A stretch of 37,181 nucleotides of DNA from Pseudomonadota bacterium (GTDB lineage: Bacteria > Desulfobacterota > Syntrophorhabdia > Syntrophorhabdales > Syntrophorhabdaceae), in contig JAPLKB010000045.1 of NCBI GenBank assembly GCA_026388275.1, positions 1 through 37,181 of the forward strand, written 5' to 3'. Both the position numbers and the translations under genes were made by a program. Each line of letters opens with the position of its first letter. Position 1 is the first letter of the stretch. Shown in pieces: positions 27,103-33,312 of this stretch. Below the pieces are notes generated by a model. That model saw nothing but the letters and a program-made list of their open reading frames with translations. It was not told where the DNA came from and did no database searches.

Positions 27103-27173
27103 GTATAACGTTTGTCCTTTATCATATTTATTGTTCATGTGAACAACAATAAGGTGTAACTATATCATCCAGT

Positions 27174-27400
27174 TCAATTAAAGGTCAATTGAAAGAAATT
27201 ATCTATTGCAATCAGATAGTTAGGCTGAAACAGGTCAAGAGAGCTTTTTGGGGCGTTTTTCATGCATCGCATAACGTGGTTATAGATCATGGTTGTCTCT
27301 ACATTCTTATGACCGTGTACTCCTGCACTTTGCCTGATTTAAACAGGAGTGTCTGAAATTCGCTCAGCAAGCCGGCTCCTTTTGATTAAAACTGAGCAAT
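27174..27400 (-). pseudogene. intI: remnant of an integron-type tyrosine recombinase
   Basis: Translated on the minus strand, 27323-27174 reads GVHGHKNVETTMIYNHVM, then KSSLDLF and a stop. This is the C-terminal end of an integron-type tyrosine recombinase, including the LGH-like box and the nucleophilic tyrosine in TTMIYNH. Just upstream (about 27400-27330, other frame) is AGLLSEFQTLLFKSGKVQE, similar to the N-terminal SAM-like start of such enzymes. The central catalytic domain is gone and the two parts are out of frame, so this is a decayed gene. Its minus orientation opposite the cassettes is the standard integron layout. Confidence 0.72.
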
Positions 27401-27494
27401 TACTGCATATCTTCTACTGTAAACCATAGCTATTATTTTTTGTATCTATGTAATTTTATGTGTATTATCTTTCAATGTCTAATTATTTACTTTG

Positions 27495-27523
27495 TTGACA
27501 ACTTTCATGGCAAATACTAATAT
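27495..27523 (+). promoter_or_regulatory. cassette promoter (Pc-like)
   Basis: TTGACA (27495-27500), exactly 17 bp, then TAATAT (27518-27523): close to sigma70 consensus. It points from the integrase remnant into the cassette array, as integron Pc promoters do. Confidence 0.65.
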
Positions 27524-27554
27524 TTCGCAAATTACTGCTTGCAGTAGATTACTT

Positions 27555-27561
27555 GTTATGC
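27555..27561 (+). other. attI-like core site / first cassette boundary
   Basis: GTTATGC fits the R' core (GTT followed by mostly purines). It is exactly complementary to the R'' site GCATAAC (28061-28067) of the attC at the end of the first cassette, as expected where a circular cassette was inserted. It lies about 30 bp downstream of the predicted Pc start. A perfect TACTGC/GCAGTA inverted repeat lies just upstream (about 27535-27548). Confidence 0.55.
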
Positions 27562-27619
27562 ATGACGATCTTATGAACAAAAAGTTACAATTATATTCAG
27601 AACATGGTAAGATTAAACC

Positions 27620-27857
27620 ATGAAATGCACCCAATACTTCCTAGTTCGTAAGACACCGCCCTGACAGGGAAGGTATCAAGGAAGGGTGGATACTTGACAC
27701 CATTAGTAATCCTTCAAAGATTGTAAGACAGTCTGATGGGCAAATAAGAAAGTGGAAATATATTGAGGAAGCGGGAAAATATCTGAGAGTTATTCTGTTG
27801 GAAGACGGAGAGACAGTTCATAACACCTTTTTCGACAGAGGCTATAAGGAGGAGTAA
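27620..27857 (+). pseudogene. frameshifted small protein upstream of DUF2283
   Basis: ATG 27620 begins MKCTQYFLVR and then hits a stop. Moved by one base, the frame reads FVRHRPDREGIKEGWILDT... through to GETVHNTFFDRGYKEE and TAA at 27857. The second part matches a small protein family (RPDR, then a DGxIRxWK stretch, YLRVVxLEDGxTVHN, FFDRxFK) commonly encoded just before DUF2283 genes. A one-base frameshift separates the halves, and no start codon lies in the second frame. Either the gene is broken or the sequence has an indel. It overlaps the DUF2283 ribosome-binding site (AAGGAGGAG). Confidence 0.65.
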
Positions 27858-27859
27858 CC

Positions 27860-28066
27860 ATGAAAATCCGCTATTTTGCAGACACAGACACGGCACTCAT
27901 TGAGTTTTCAAATGAATCCATTCTGGAAACAAAAGAAATATCGGAAAATCTTTATATTGATCTGGACGGCAGAGGCAATCTTGTCAGCATGACCATTGAA
28001 CATGCAAAGGAGAAAGCCAACATTCCAGAAGTTTCTTATCTGCAAATGGAAAAAATTGTTGCATAA
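27860..28066 (+). CDS. DUF2283 family protein
   Basis: A 68-residue protein with the DUF2283 pattern: MKIRYFADTDTALIEFSNESILETKEISENLYIDLDGRGNLVSMTIEHA (the DTDxLYI/xxFS, DxxGxIVxIEI motifs). Function unknown; such genes are often paired with small toxin-like partners. It has a strong AAGGAGGAG and starts 2 bp after the disrupted upstream gene. Its TAA lies inside the R'' site of attC1, typical of compact integron cassettes. Confidence 0.85.
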   Translation: MKIRYFADTDTALIEFSNESILETKEISENLYIDLDGRGNLVSMTIEHAKEKANIPEVSYLQMEKIVA

Positions 28067-28127
28067 CATATCATTGAAGCCAATCATCAACAAAGAACGT
28101 TGCCTATGGCTCAATTCCACGTTATGC
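28061..28127 (+). repeat. attC1 recombination site
   Basis: R'' GCATAAC (28061-28067) and R' GTTATGC (28121-28127) are exact complements. The inner boxes TTGAAGCCA (28074-28082) and TGGCTCAA (28107-28114) pair with one unpaired A, the extrahelical base that orients attC folding. The 67-bp size is normal for attC. Confidence 0.75.
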
Positions 28128-28177
28128 AGATAAAAATTGACATGAAAGCATAAAGAATTTAAAATAGTTAGCATATT

Positions 28178-28448
28178 ATGGGTAGTTTTGAAAAATTGCT
28201 GTTTAAAATTCTATCCGGCACATCCGATGCCAATATATCCTTTGTAGATACCTGTATGTAATTTGCTTAAGAAGTTCGGTTTTGAAGAACAGATTAGAGG
28301 AGATCATCATATTTTCACAAAGGGTAACATTGAAGAAATATTGAATCTACAACCAAAAGGACCAAAAACAAAACCGTATCAAACAAAACAGGTTCGTAAC
28401 CTTATAGTCCGCTATAAGTTTACTCTGGAGGAAAGCAATGACAAATAA
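28178..28448 (+). pseudogene. hicA: HicA-like toxin gene, frameshifted
   Basis: ATG 28178 reads MGSFEKLLFKILSGTSDANISF, the typical HicA N-terminus (double-stranded-RNA-binding-like fold), then a stop. After a one-base shift near 28250-28260 the frame resumes as CNLLKKFGFEEQIRGDHHIF with the catalytic His region (GDHH) and ends at 28448 with LNLQPKG and YQTKQVRNLIVRYK. The length of 271 bp leaves one extra base. An internal TTG at 28263 could yield a truncated 61-residue product. HicA is an mRNA-cleaving toxin; here it is probably inactivated. Confidence 0.75.
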
Positions 28449-28650
28449 ATATGAAATAATAATTTATTGGAGCCAGGAAGACCGGTCATTTATTGCTGAA
28501 GTTCCAGAGTTACCTGGTTGTATGGCAGACGGAAAAACCTATAAAGAAGCACTTTCAAACATTGAAATCATCATAAATGAGTGGATAGATACCGCTATGG
28601 AATTAAAACGTCCAATTCCACAACCCAAGGGAAGATTAATGTATGCATAA
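28438..28650 (+). CDS. hicB: HicB family antitoxin
   Basis: A 70-residue protein with the HicB partial RNase-H-like fold: YEIIIYWSQEDRSFIAEVPELPGCMADGKTYKEALSNIEIIINEWIDTA. It is the short form without an added DNA-binding domain. It overlaps hicA by 11 bp and has a good GGAGG site, so the two were co-translated. Its stop codon lies in the R'' site of attC2. Confidence 0.9.
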   Translation: MTNKYEIIIYWSQEDRSFIAEVPELPGCMADGKTYKEALSNIEIIINEWIDTAMELKRPIPQPKGRLMYA

Positions 28651-28701
28651 CAAGTCAATTCAGCGCATCCGCATAGCGTCGCGCTGAATTTTTAGTTGGA
28701 A
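28645..28701 (+). repeat. attC2 recombination site
   Basis: R'' GCATAAC (28645-28651) is exactly complementary to GTTATGC at 28121, the 5' end of its own cassette. The inner arms AATTCAGCGC and GCGCTGAATT are perfect. R' is GTTGGAA (28695-28701), which begins the next cassette. It is 57 bp long. Confidence 0.65.
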
Positions 28702-29035
28702 CATAAAGATGATAAACAGTCATAAATCTTCAAAAATGAGATTTTGCTGACATTGTGTCAGCAACATAACGGAAACAGTTTCCGTTGAAATTAATCTTTA
28801 CCGCAGAGCCAATACAGGCTTTGTTTTGGACAATTAAGTAATTTTTTCGTTCACTGTGAACGAAAGCATAGAATCCATTTTATAAATGTCTTTTATGGAG
28901 TACAGTAAAGTAAAAAAAAATTCATAGAAATGTTGGGTTTTCATAGTACTGAAAGTTGAGATAAGAATAAAGACAAAAAACAGATAGAAGCTATAATAAA
29001 ACAAAAACATGGAAAGACCGATAGAAGCAAAAGAG
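28702..29035 (+). other. ORF-less cassette body with three perfect inverted repeats
   Basis: This cassette, between attC2 and attC3, holds no convincing ORF. It has three perfect inverted repeats: GCTGACA-3 nt-TGTCAGC (28746-28762), AACGGAAAC-1 nt-GTTTCCGTT (28768-28786), and TTTCGTTCAC-1 nt-GTGAACGAAA (28845-28865). Possible roles are a small RNA, operator sites, or transcription terminators for the upstream hicAB. A minus-strand ORF (28834-29091) is hydrophobic and low-complexity and begins inside the attC; I do not count it. Confidence 0.45.
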
Positions 29036-29104
29036 TTCCAAGGAATCGCTGGAGCCAATCGGCGGAAAAAGGCACTCCGCCTCTGGCTCAATTTTTCGTT
29101 ATGG
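29036..29104 (+). repeat. attC3 recombination site
   Basis: R' GTTATGG lies at 29098-29104. The segment TGGCTCAATT before it is identical to that in attC1. The inner arms GAGCCA...GGCGGA pair with TCCGCC...TGGCTC. R'' TTCCAAG (29036-29042) is complementary, with one mismatch, to GTTGGAA at 28695, the start of its own cassette. Confidence 0.6.
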
Positions 29105-29130
29105 AAAAAAAAATTAGGAGTAATTTATAT

Positions 29131-29763
29131 ATGGATAGCCTGGAAAAATCAGGGTTAGAAATTGTTGCCAAATTAATGTCAATATCTGCTAGAACTGCGC
29201 CGAAATCCGGCGGTATTGACCATATTCACATAATGATTGCGCATCCCAATAAACAAAAATCTATCGCTGCCATGATGATAAAAATTGGAGAAGAAATTTA
29301 TCAAAAACTACCAAATCAAAAGCTTGGAAATGCAATAAAAGAAGATTGGGAAAGTGATGCAAAAACTATAATAGAATCCGGCCTTTTGGTACTAATAGGG
29401 GTTGAGGGTAGAAAAGCAATAGGCCTGAATTGTGGGGGATGTGGATTTTCTACATGTTCAGAAATGTTAAAGCATCCTCGGATTTCCTTAACAGAAAATA
29501 GCCTCCCTGGTCCTTATTGTATTTTTAAAGTAATGGATTTTAGTATTGCGTCAGCATCAGCAGTTAAAACTGCGATGGAACACAATGTTGATAACCGTAT
29601 GATGCATAAAGCAGGAGTTGCTGCATTAAAATTAGGTATTTTAAATCCATGTGATTTAATAATGGGGATACCACTATCAGCGACAGGAAAAAATATTTAT
29701 TTTGATAGAGCCGATAAGCTCGACGCTTGGAAGATAATCAAACCAAATAATAAAAAGCCATAA
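29131..29763 (+). CDS. DUF2148 ferredoxin-domain protein
   Basis: A 210-residue protein of the DUF2148 family. Cysteines at 101, 104 and 109 (NCGGCGFSTCSEM) and at 130 (PGPYC) form the predicted iron-sulfur or metal centre. Downstream FSIASASAVKTAMEHNVDNRMMHKAGVAALKLGIL is also typical. Members are common in anaerobes but their reaction is unknown. ATG 29131 is chosen because AGGAG lies 10 bp upstream; the longer reading from 29101 starts inside the attC R' site. It is the sole gene of its cassette. Confidence 0.85.
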   Translation: MDSLEKSGLEIVAKLMSISARTAPKSGGIDHIHIMIAHPNKQKSIAAMMIKIGEEIYQKLPNQKLGNAIKEDWESDAKTIIESGLLVLIGVEGRKAIGLNCGGCGFSTCSEMLKHPRISLTENSLPGPYCIFKVMDFSIASASAVKTAMEHNVDNRMMHKAGVAALKLGILNPCDLIMGIPLSATGKNIYFDRADKLDAWKIIKPNNKKP

Positions 29764-29814
29764 TCTGGCAATCCAGCCGACGGCTTACAGCTACGGCTGA
29801 TTTTGCAGTTAGAA
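29758..29814 (+). repeat. attC4 recombination site
   Basis: R'' CCATAAT (29758-29764) is complementary, with one mismatch, to GTTATGG at 29098, the start of its own cassette. The inner boxes AATCCAGCCG and CGGCTGATT pair with one extrahelical C. R' GTTAGAA (29808-29814) starts the next segment. Confidence 0.6.
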
Positions 29815-29826
29815 GTTGGAGATGTA

Positions 29827-29964
29827 ATGAAAATCAGTGGGGTTGTTGCATATATTCAAGATACGGAAAATGATAAAATCACTCTTACTTATGATAATGT
29901 ATCTTCGGATAATCAATTACCAATAAGCCAGCGTTGCGAAGATCTCTTTACAAAAAATTCTTAG
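29827..29964 (+). CDS. 45-residue small protein, unknown
   Basis: ATG 29827 is preceded by TTGGAG at a suitable distance and begins 13 bp after the R' core site. The protein begins MKISGVVAYIQDTENDKITLTYDN and ends in SQRCEDLFTKNS with a TAG at 29964. It is polar with one cysteine, and no family is recognised. Its position directly after attC4, as the first ORF of a fifth cassette, and its good ribosome-binding site are the main support. Confidence 0.45.
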   Translation: MKISGVVAYIQDTENDKITLTYDNVSSDNQLPISQRCEDLFTKNS

Positions 29965-29986
29965 TAAGATGGCACGGGAGGCAGCT

Positions 29987-30226
29987 ATGGATGTTCGAGA
30001 CATGAAAGGCAATCCGGGAATCTGGGAAAAATTGTTGTGGGAAGATCTGAGTAGCAAAGAAAAAGAACTCTGGACCCTTCTCGGGTGGCAACAAGATAAA
30101 TGGGATAGGAACGAAGCACCAGCAAGTGCCGATAAAGATTGGAAGGACTTGAACTATCAAGAACAAAGCGCCGCGATGAACCTTGGATTTACTGAGGATA
30201 TCTGGAATAATTTTGATGATGAATAA
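29987..30226 (+). CDS. tryptophan-rich two-repeat small protein
   Basis: A 79-residue acidic protein made of two copies of a W-x2-L-x5-E-x-(x5)-LG-(x5)-W motif: WEDLSSKEKELWTLLGWQQDKWD at about 18-40 and WKDLNYQEQSAAMNLGFTEDIW at about 52-73. Similar short repeats occur in small bacterial and some algal proteins; I know no assigned function. GGGAGG lies 5 bp before ATG 29987, so this start is preferred to ATG 29969. The downstream attC of this fifth cassette was not found. Confidence 0.65.
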   Translation: MDVRDMKGNPGIWEKLLWEDLSSKEKELWTLLGWQQDKWDRNEAPASADKDWKDLNYQEQSAAMNLGFTEDIWNNFDDE

Positions 30227-30316
30227 CGATGACAGGGGGTTTGCTAAGCCGGGCATTCAACCACATATTGCAAAGAACGGTCAATTATTCTTTTCAATAA
30301 TCAAGCGAGTTTAAGA

Positions 30317-31027
30317 TTGAAGAACAAGACGATCGTAATCGATAAGCGGTTCCAGGGACCTCCGACATCCGGCAACGGAGGCTACGTTTGCGGGCTTCTT
30401 TCGCAGTTCGTTGATGGCCCCGCTGCCACCGTTCGACTCCTGCTGCCGCCACCGCTCGATACCGAGTTGGAGGTTCGAGAAACAGAAGGGGGTGTCGTTC
30501 TGCTCAACGGCGGCATCGTTCTCGCCGAGGCACGACCCACAGAGGTTGTGATCGAACCGCCTGCTTGCCCGAGCTACGAAGAGGCGGTAGCGGCATCGTG
30601 CCGCTACCGGGGACTCACGTCACACTGGTTCCCCTCCTGCTTTGTATGCGGTCCGGACCGTGATCCGGGTGATGGTCTTCGTGTATTTCCAGGACCCGTC
30701 AAAGGGGGAAAACTGGTCGCCTGCCCCTGGATTCCAGATGCGTCCGTCGCCTCAGCAGGGGGTTCTGTATCTGCCGAGTTCTTGTGGGCCGTACTTGATT
30801 GCCCGGGAGCTTTCACCTTTACCCAGCCTGCAGGTGAAGTGATTCTCCTCGGAGAAATCCAAGCGGAACTCCTTGGAGACGTGTCCGTAGGTGAGCGTTG
30901 TGTGCTTGTCGCATGGCATATTGCCAGTCATGGCCGTAAACACCACACTGCCACAGCCCTTTTCGGCGAGTCCGGGGCATGTCGCGCTCTCGGTCTAGCG
31001 ACTTTCCTTACGGTTCCCGTCTGGTAA
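30317..31027 (+). CDS. hotdog-fold thioesterase-like protein
   Basis: A 236-residue protein beginning with a TTG start (weak ribosome-binding site, no upstream ATG in frame). It resembles PaaI/hotdog-type proteins common in actinobacteria: RFQGPPTSGNGGYVCGLLSQF at about 11-31, FPSCFVCGPDRDPGDGLRVFPGPV at about 106-130, and SAEFLWAVLDCPGAF. It may act on acyl thioesters, but the catalytic residues are not clear. The gene is visibly richer in G and C than its AT-rich neighbours, suggesting recent transfer. No attC could be linked to it. Confidence 0.6.
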   Translation: MKNKTIVIDKRFQGPPTSGNGGYVCGLLSQFVDGPAATVRLLLPPPLDTELEVRETEGGVVLLNGGIVLAEARPTEVVIEPPACPSYEEAVAASCRYRGLTSHWFPSCFVCGPDRDPGDGLRVFPGPVKGGKLVACPWIPDASVASAGGSVSAEFLWAVLDCPGAFTFTQPAGEVILLGEIQAELLGDVSVGERCVLVAWHIASHGRKHHTATALFGESGACRALGLATFLTVPVW

Positions 31028-31191
31028 TCGAGGCACTCACTTGCCTATTATTCAGCTTTTTGACAACTATTGAAACTTCTTTTTCCTCGATGTTGCGGAA
31101 ATCAGTTATGGCAAATTGCCGACACTATGTCAGCCGATTCATAAATAGCCACAAAACCAATATTGGCGATATTTCCTGTATGGGTTGTTTC

Positions 31192-31935
31192 TCAATACAG
31201 CTTTTGGCAGGGTATGCCTGTCTTCTTGAATGCGGTGCTCAATTCCTCCCCTTTTTCCTGGAAGAAATCCTCTTTCATAGCCCATTCCACTCCATATTTT
31301 TTGTAAGTCCGGTCGGCATAATGATAATTGTATCTGTCGATCAAAACATGGTCTACTTTATCCTTGAGCATTTCAACAAGTTCCCAGCCCCGGGGAAGCA
31401 TAGGCGCAATCATGACAAAAGTTCTGATCCCCGCTGCATGAAGAATGCCCAATGCCTCAATACGTTTTTCTATTGGCGGAGCACCTGGTTCGAAGATCTT
31501 ACGTACTTTTTCGTCGGCAGTGGTTATGGTAAATCCTACCTCAGCATTCTCTGATATCTTCAATATATCCATGTCCCTCAGAACCAGAGGAGATTTTGTC
31601 TGGATTGTAACCTGCCAGCCTCCTTCCACGAGGATTTCAAGACACCTTCTGGTAAGCATATACTTTTCTTCCACATATTGATAAGGATCGCAGACCCCGC
31701 TTATCCAGACAATTCCTTTTTTCTTTTTTCTCAATTCCCGAATCAGAAGTTCGGCAGCGTTCATCTTCATGTCTACGAATTCTCCCCATTCTTCACGGTG
31801 TCCCGTAAATCTCTTCATAAACTTTGCATAACAGTAGATACAGCCGTGGCCGCATCCCACATAGGGATTCACGGCGTAGTCGTAAATCTGTGATTTGGAA
31901 AGAATAGTCTTTGCCTTGATCTCTTTGACGATCAC
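31192..31935 (-). CDS. radical SAM protein, SPL family
   Basis: A 247-residue radical-SAM protein of the SPL (spore photoproduct lyase-related) family. The iron-sulfur motif is CGHGCIYC (C28, C32, C35), preceded by NPYVGC. Downstream GVCDPYQYVEEKYMLTRRCLEIL and TIQTKSPLVLRD are typical. Such proteins are widespread outside spore formers with unknown substrates, so repair of spore photoproduct is not claimed. The start is a GTG at 31935, fixed by an upstream stop; TATAAT lies 5 bp before it, so translation may be leaderless. Confidence 0.85.
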   Translation of the reverse strand: MIVKEIKAKTILSKSQIYDYAVNPYVGCGHGCIYCYAKFMKRFTGHREEWGEFVDMKMNAAELLIRELRKKKKGIVWISGVCDPYQYVEEKYMLTRRCLEILVEGGWQVTIQTKSPLVLRDMDILKISENAEVGFTITTADEKVRKIFEPGAPPIEKRIEALGILHAAGIRTFVMIAPMLPRGWELVEMLKDKVDHVLIDRYNYHYADRTYKKYGVEWAMKEDFFQEKGEELSTAFKKTGIPCQKLY

Positions 31936-32007
31936 AGCTTATTATACAGCAGAAACAGCATGGAGGGAAGAAGTGTAATGAAATTGAAGCAGGAACGGTT
32001 ATTATTG

Positions 32008-32036
32008 TTGACAATAAAAGCATTTCCTATTATAAG
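32008..32036 (+). promoter_or_regulatory. sigma70 promoter of tRNA-Leu
   Basis: TTGACA (32008-32013), 17 bp, TATAAG (32031-32036). The tRNA begins 10 bp further on, an ideal distance. Confidence 0.75.
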
Positions 32037-32045
32037 AATTAGGAT

Positions 32046-32130
32046 GCCCGGGTGGCGGAATAGGTAGACGCAAGGGACTTAAAATCCCTCGGTCCTTGCG
32101 GCTGTACGAGTTCGATTCTCGTCCCGGGCA
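32046..32130 (+). tRNA. tRNA-Leu (anticodon UAA)
   Basis: The 85-nt sequence folds as a class II tRNA. The acceptor stem is GCCCGGG with CCCGGGC, with discriminator A at 32130. The anticodon stem GGGA/TCCC encloses a loop with TAA, a long variable arm (CGGTCCTTGCGGCTG) follows, and the T loop is TTCGATT. The CCA end is not encoded. Confidence 0.95.
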
Positions 32131-32168
32131 TTCTCTTAGACCACACGCCCGCTCCGAGTGAAACCGTG

Positions 32169-32183
32169 CTCGTCCCGGGCATT
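32169..32183 (+). repeat. duplicated 3' end of tRNA-Leu
   Basis: CTCGTCCCGGGCATT repeats the last bases of the tRNA and its flank (32118-32132), 51 bp apart. Duplicated tRNA 3' ends are the usual scar of integrative elements. Here the interval is too short to hold a mobile element, so this may be an att scar or a terminator-like fold with GCCCG upstream. Confidence 0.6.
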
Positions 32184-32479
32184 AATAATATTCAATAGTT
32201 ATAACTGACTTCCCATTACCTTCCTTTTGATTCGCGAATAGTATCCTGTTTTCGTAAACAAACTATACGTATATTTATTTTACAGCTGAAACATGCCGTA
32301 ATTTAAGCAAGTTAATCAAATATAGCTCGACAGTGTAAAGAGTAAAGAATTTTAACAGTATCATAACATCCCTACATTATTGCTTTTTCTGCATGTTATC
32401 CTCTTTTCCTTAACACAGGACCGAAAGCTGAATGCACCTTATATATTACAACTTACTGTTAATACAAGCTATTTATCAA
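32184..32479. other. intergenic region before the response regulator
   Basis: About 300 bp of AT-rich DNA with no convincing gene. A longer reading frame starting at 32380 merely extends the response-regulator frame upstream of its promoter. Activator-binding sites for the sigma54 promoter would be expected here, but no clear inverted repeat was identified. Confidence 0.4.
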
Positions 32480-32495
32480 TGGCACAAACTTTGCT
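32480..32495 (+). promoter_or_regulatory. sigma54 (RpoN) promoter of the first response regulator
   Basis: TGGCAC-AAACT-TTGCT matches the -24/-12 consensus TGGCAC-N5-TTGCW exactly. The predicted transcript would begin near 32507, 35 bp before the ATG at 32542. Confidence 0.8.
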
Positions 32496-32541
32496 TTTAA
32501 AAGGTATGAGCATGAAAAACCATCCAGAAAGGAGACAGACA

Positions 32542-33312
32542 ATGGAAAAAAAGGTATTGGTAGTCGATGACGAGGGTTCTTTACGGCGGATGGTTGCTTT
32601 TGGATTAATGCAGCGTGGTTACGACGCAGAGCTCTGCGAAAACGGTATGAAGGGATTGCAGGCTCTCGAAACATATAAAAAGAGGAATATACCACTCGAT
32701 TTTGCTATCGTCGATGTCCGGTTGCCTGATATTGATGGCCTGAAGCTCCTGAAGGCAATCAAGTTTAGCTACCCTGACGTTCCGGTCGTAATCATTACCG
32801 GTGCCGGAACGGAGCGGATAGCAGAAGAGGCGAAAAATGCAGACGGATATCTGGAAAAACCCTTCCATATGGATGATCTCGCCAAGCTTCTTGAGGAGAT
32901 ACCGAAGGCAAAGGCACAAAACGCTGTTGCGCCTCAGCCACTGCCCAGCCACCCATACAGCGCCTATGTACTGGTGACCCTCGACCCAACGGCAAACCTG
33001 ATGGACGTCTACCGGAAGGTCAATTTAGCTCAAAACATGGTCTACTGTGATGCGGTCAAAGGGGAGGACCTGATGCTTCTGGTCCAGGCAGAAAGCCCCG
33101 AGAAGGTAGCGGCCATTATCGACGAGCAGGTGAAAACTGTCCCCGGAGTGGCGGAGGTGGCAACACTTAATGTTAACACTCCTATTGTTGCCAATAACGT
33201 GGCTGATATTATCGCTACAGTGGACAAGGCTCTCGGGCCGGACAAATCACACCTGAAAAACCGCTTTGTATTAAGTCTTCTCGAATTCTTCGATTTTCTG
33301 CATACGAGATGA
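32542..33312 (+). CDS. response regulator: receiver plus one RAM-like domain
   Basis: A 256-residue protein. Residues 3-120 form a CheY-like receiver with DD at 9-10, phospho-acceptor D58 (AIVDVRLPD), T86 and K106 (LEKPF). Residues about 140-211 (AYVLVTLDPTANLMDVYRKV, then GEDLMLLVQAESPEKV and VPGVAEVATLNV) resemble the RAM/Lrp-AsnC ligand-binding domain. No DNA-binding domain is present, so output may be through protein or ligand interaction. ATG 32542 is chosen for its AAAGGAG and because the sigma54 promoter lies inside the longer frame. The tail RFVLSLLEFFDFLHTR is unlike its paralog downstream. Confidence 0.85.
   Translation: MEKKVLVVDDEGSLRRMVAFGLMQRGYDAELCENGMKGLQALETYKKRNIPLDFAIVDVRLPDIDGLKLLKAIKFSYPDVPVVIITGAGTERIAEEAKNADGYLEKPFHMDDLAKLLEEIPKAKAQNAVAPQPLPSHPYSAYVLVTLDPTANLMDVYRKVNLAQNMVYCDAVKGEDLMLLVQAESPEKVAAIIDEQVKTVPGVAEVATLNVNTPIVANNVADIIATVDKALGPDKSHLKNRFVLSLLEFFDFLHTR

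Noticed and set aside
28834-29091. Minus-strand 85-codon hydrophobic reading frame in the third cassette
   Set aside because: It starts with TTG inside the attC stem, has no ribosome-binding site and is low complexity; attC sites often create such spurious frames.
30227-30316. Possible fifth attC after the Trp-rich protein
   Set aside because: No segment complementary to the cassette's 5' core GTTAGAA and no matching inner boxes could be found.
32380-32541. Upstream extension of the first response regulator
   Set aside because: The sigma54 promoter at 32480-32495 lies inside it, and ATG 32542 has an AAAGGAG site and matches the receiver N-terminus.
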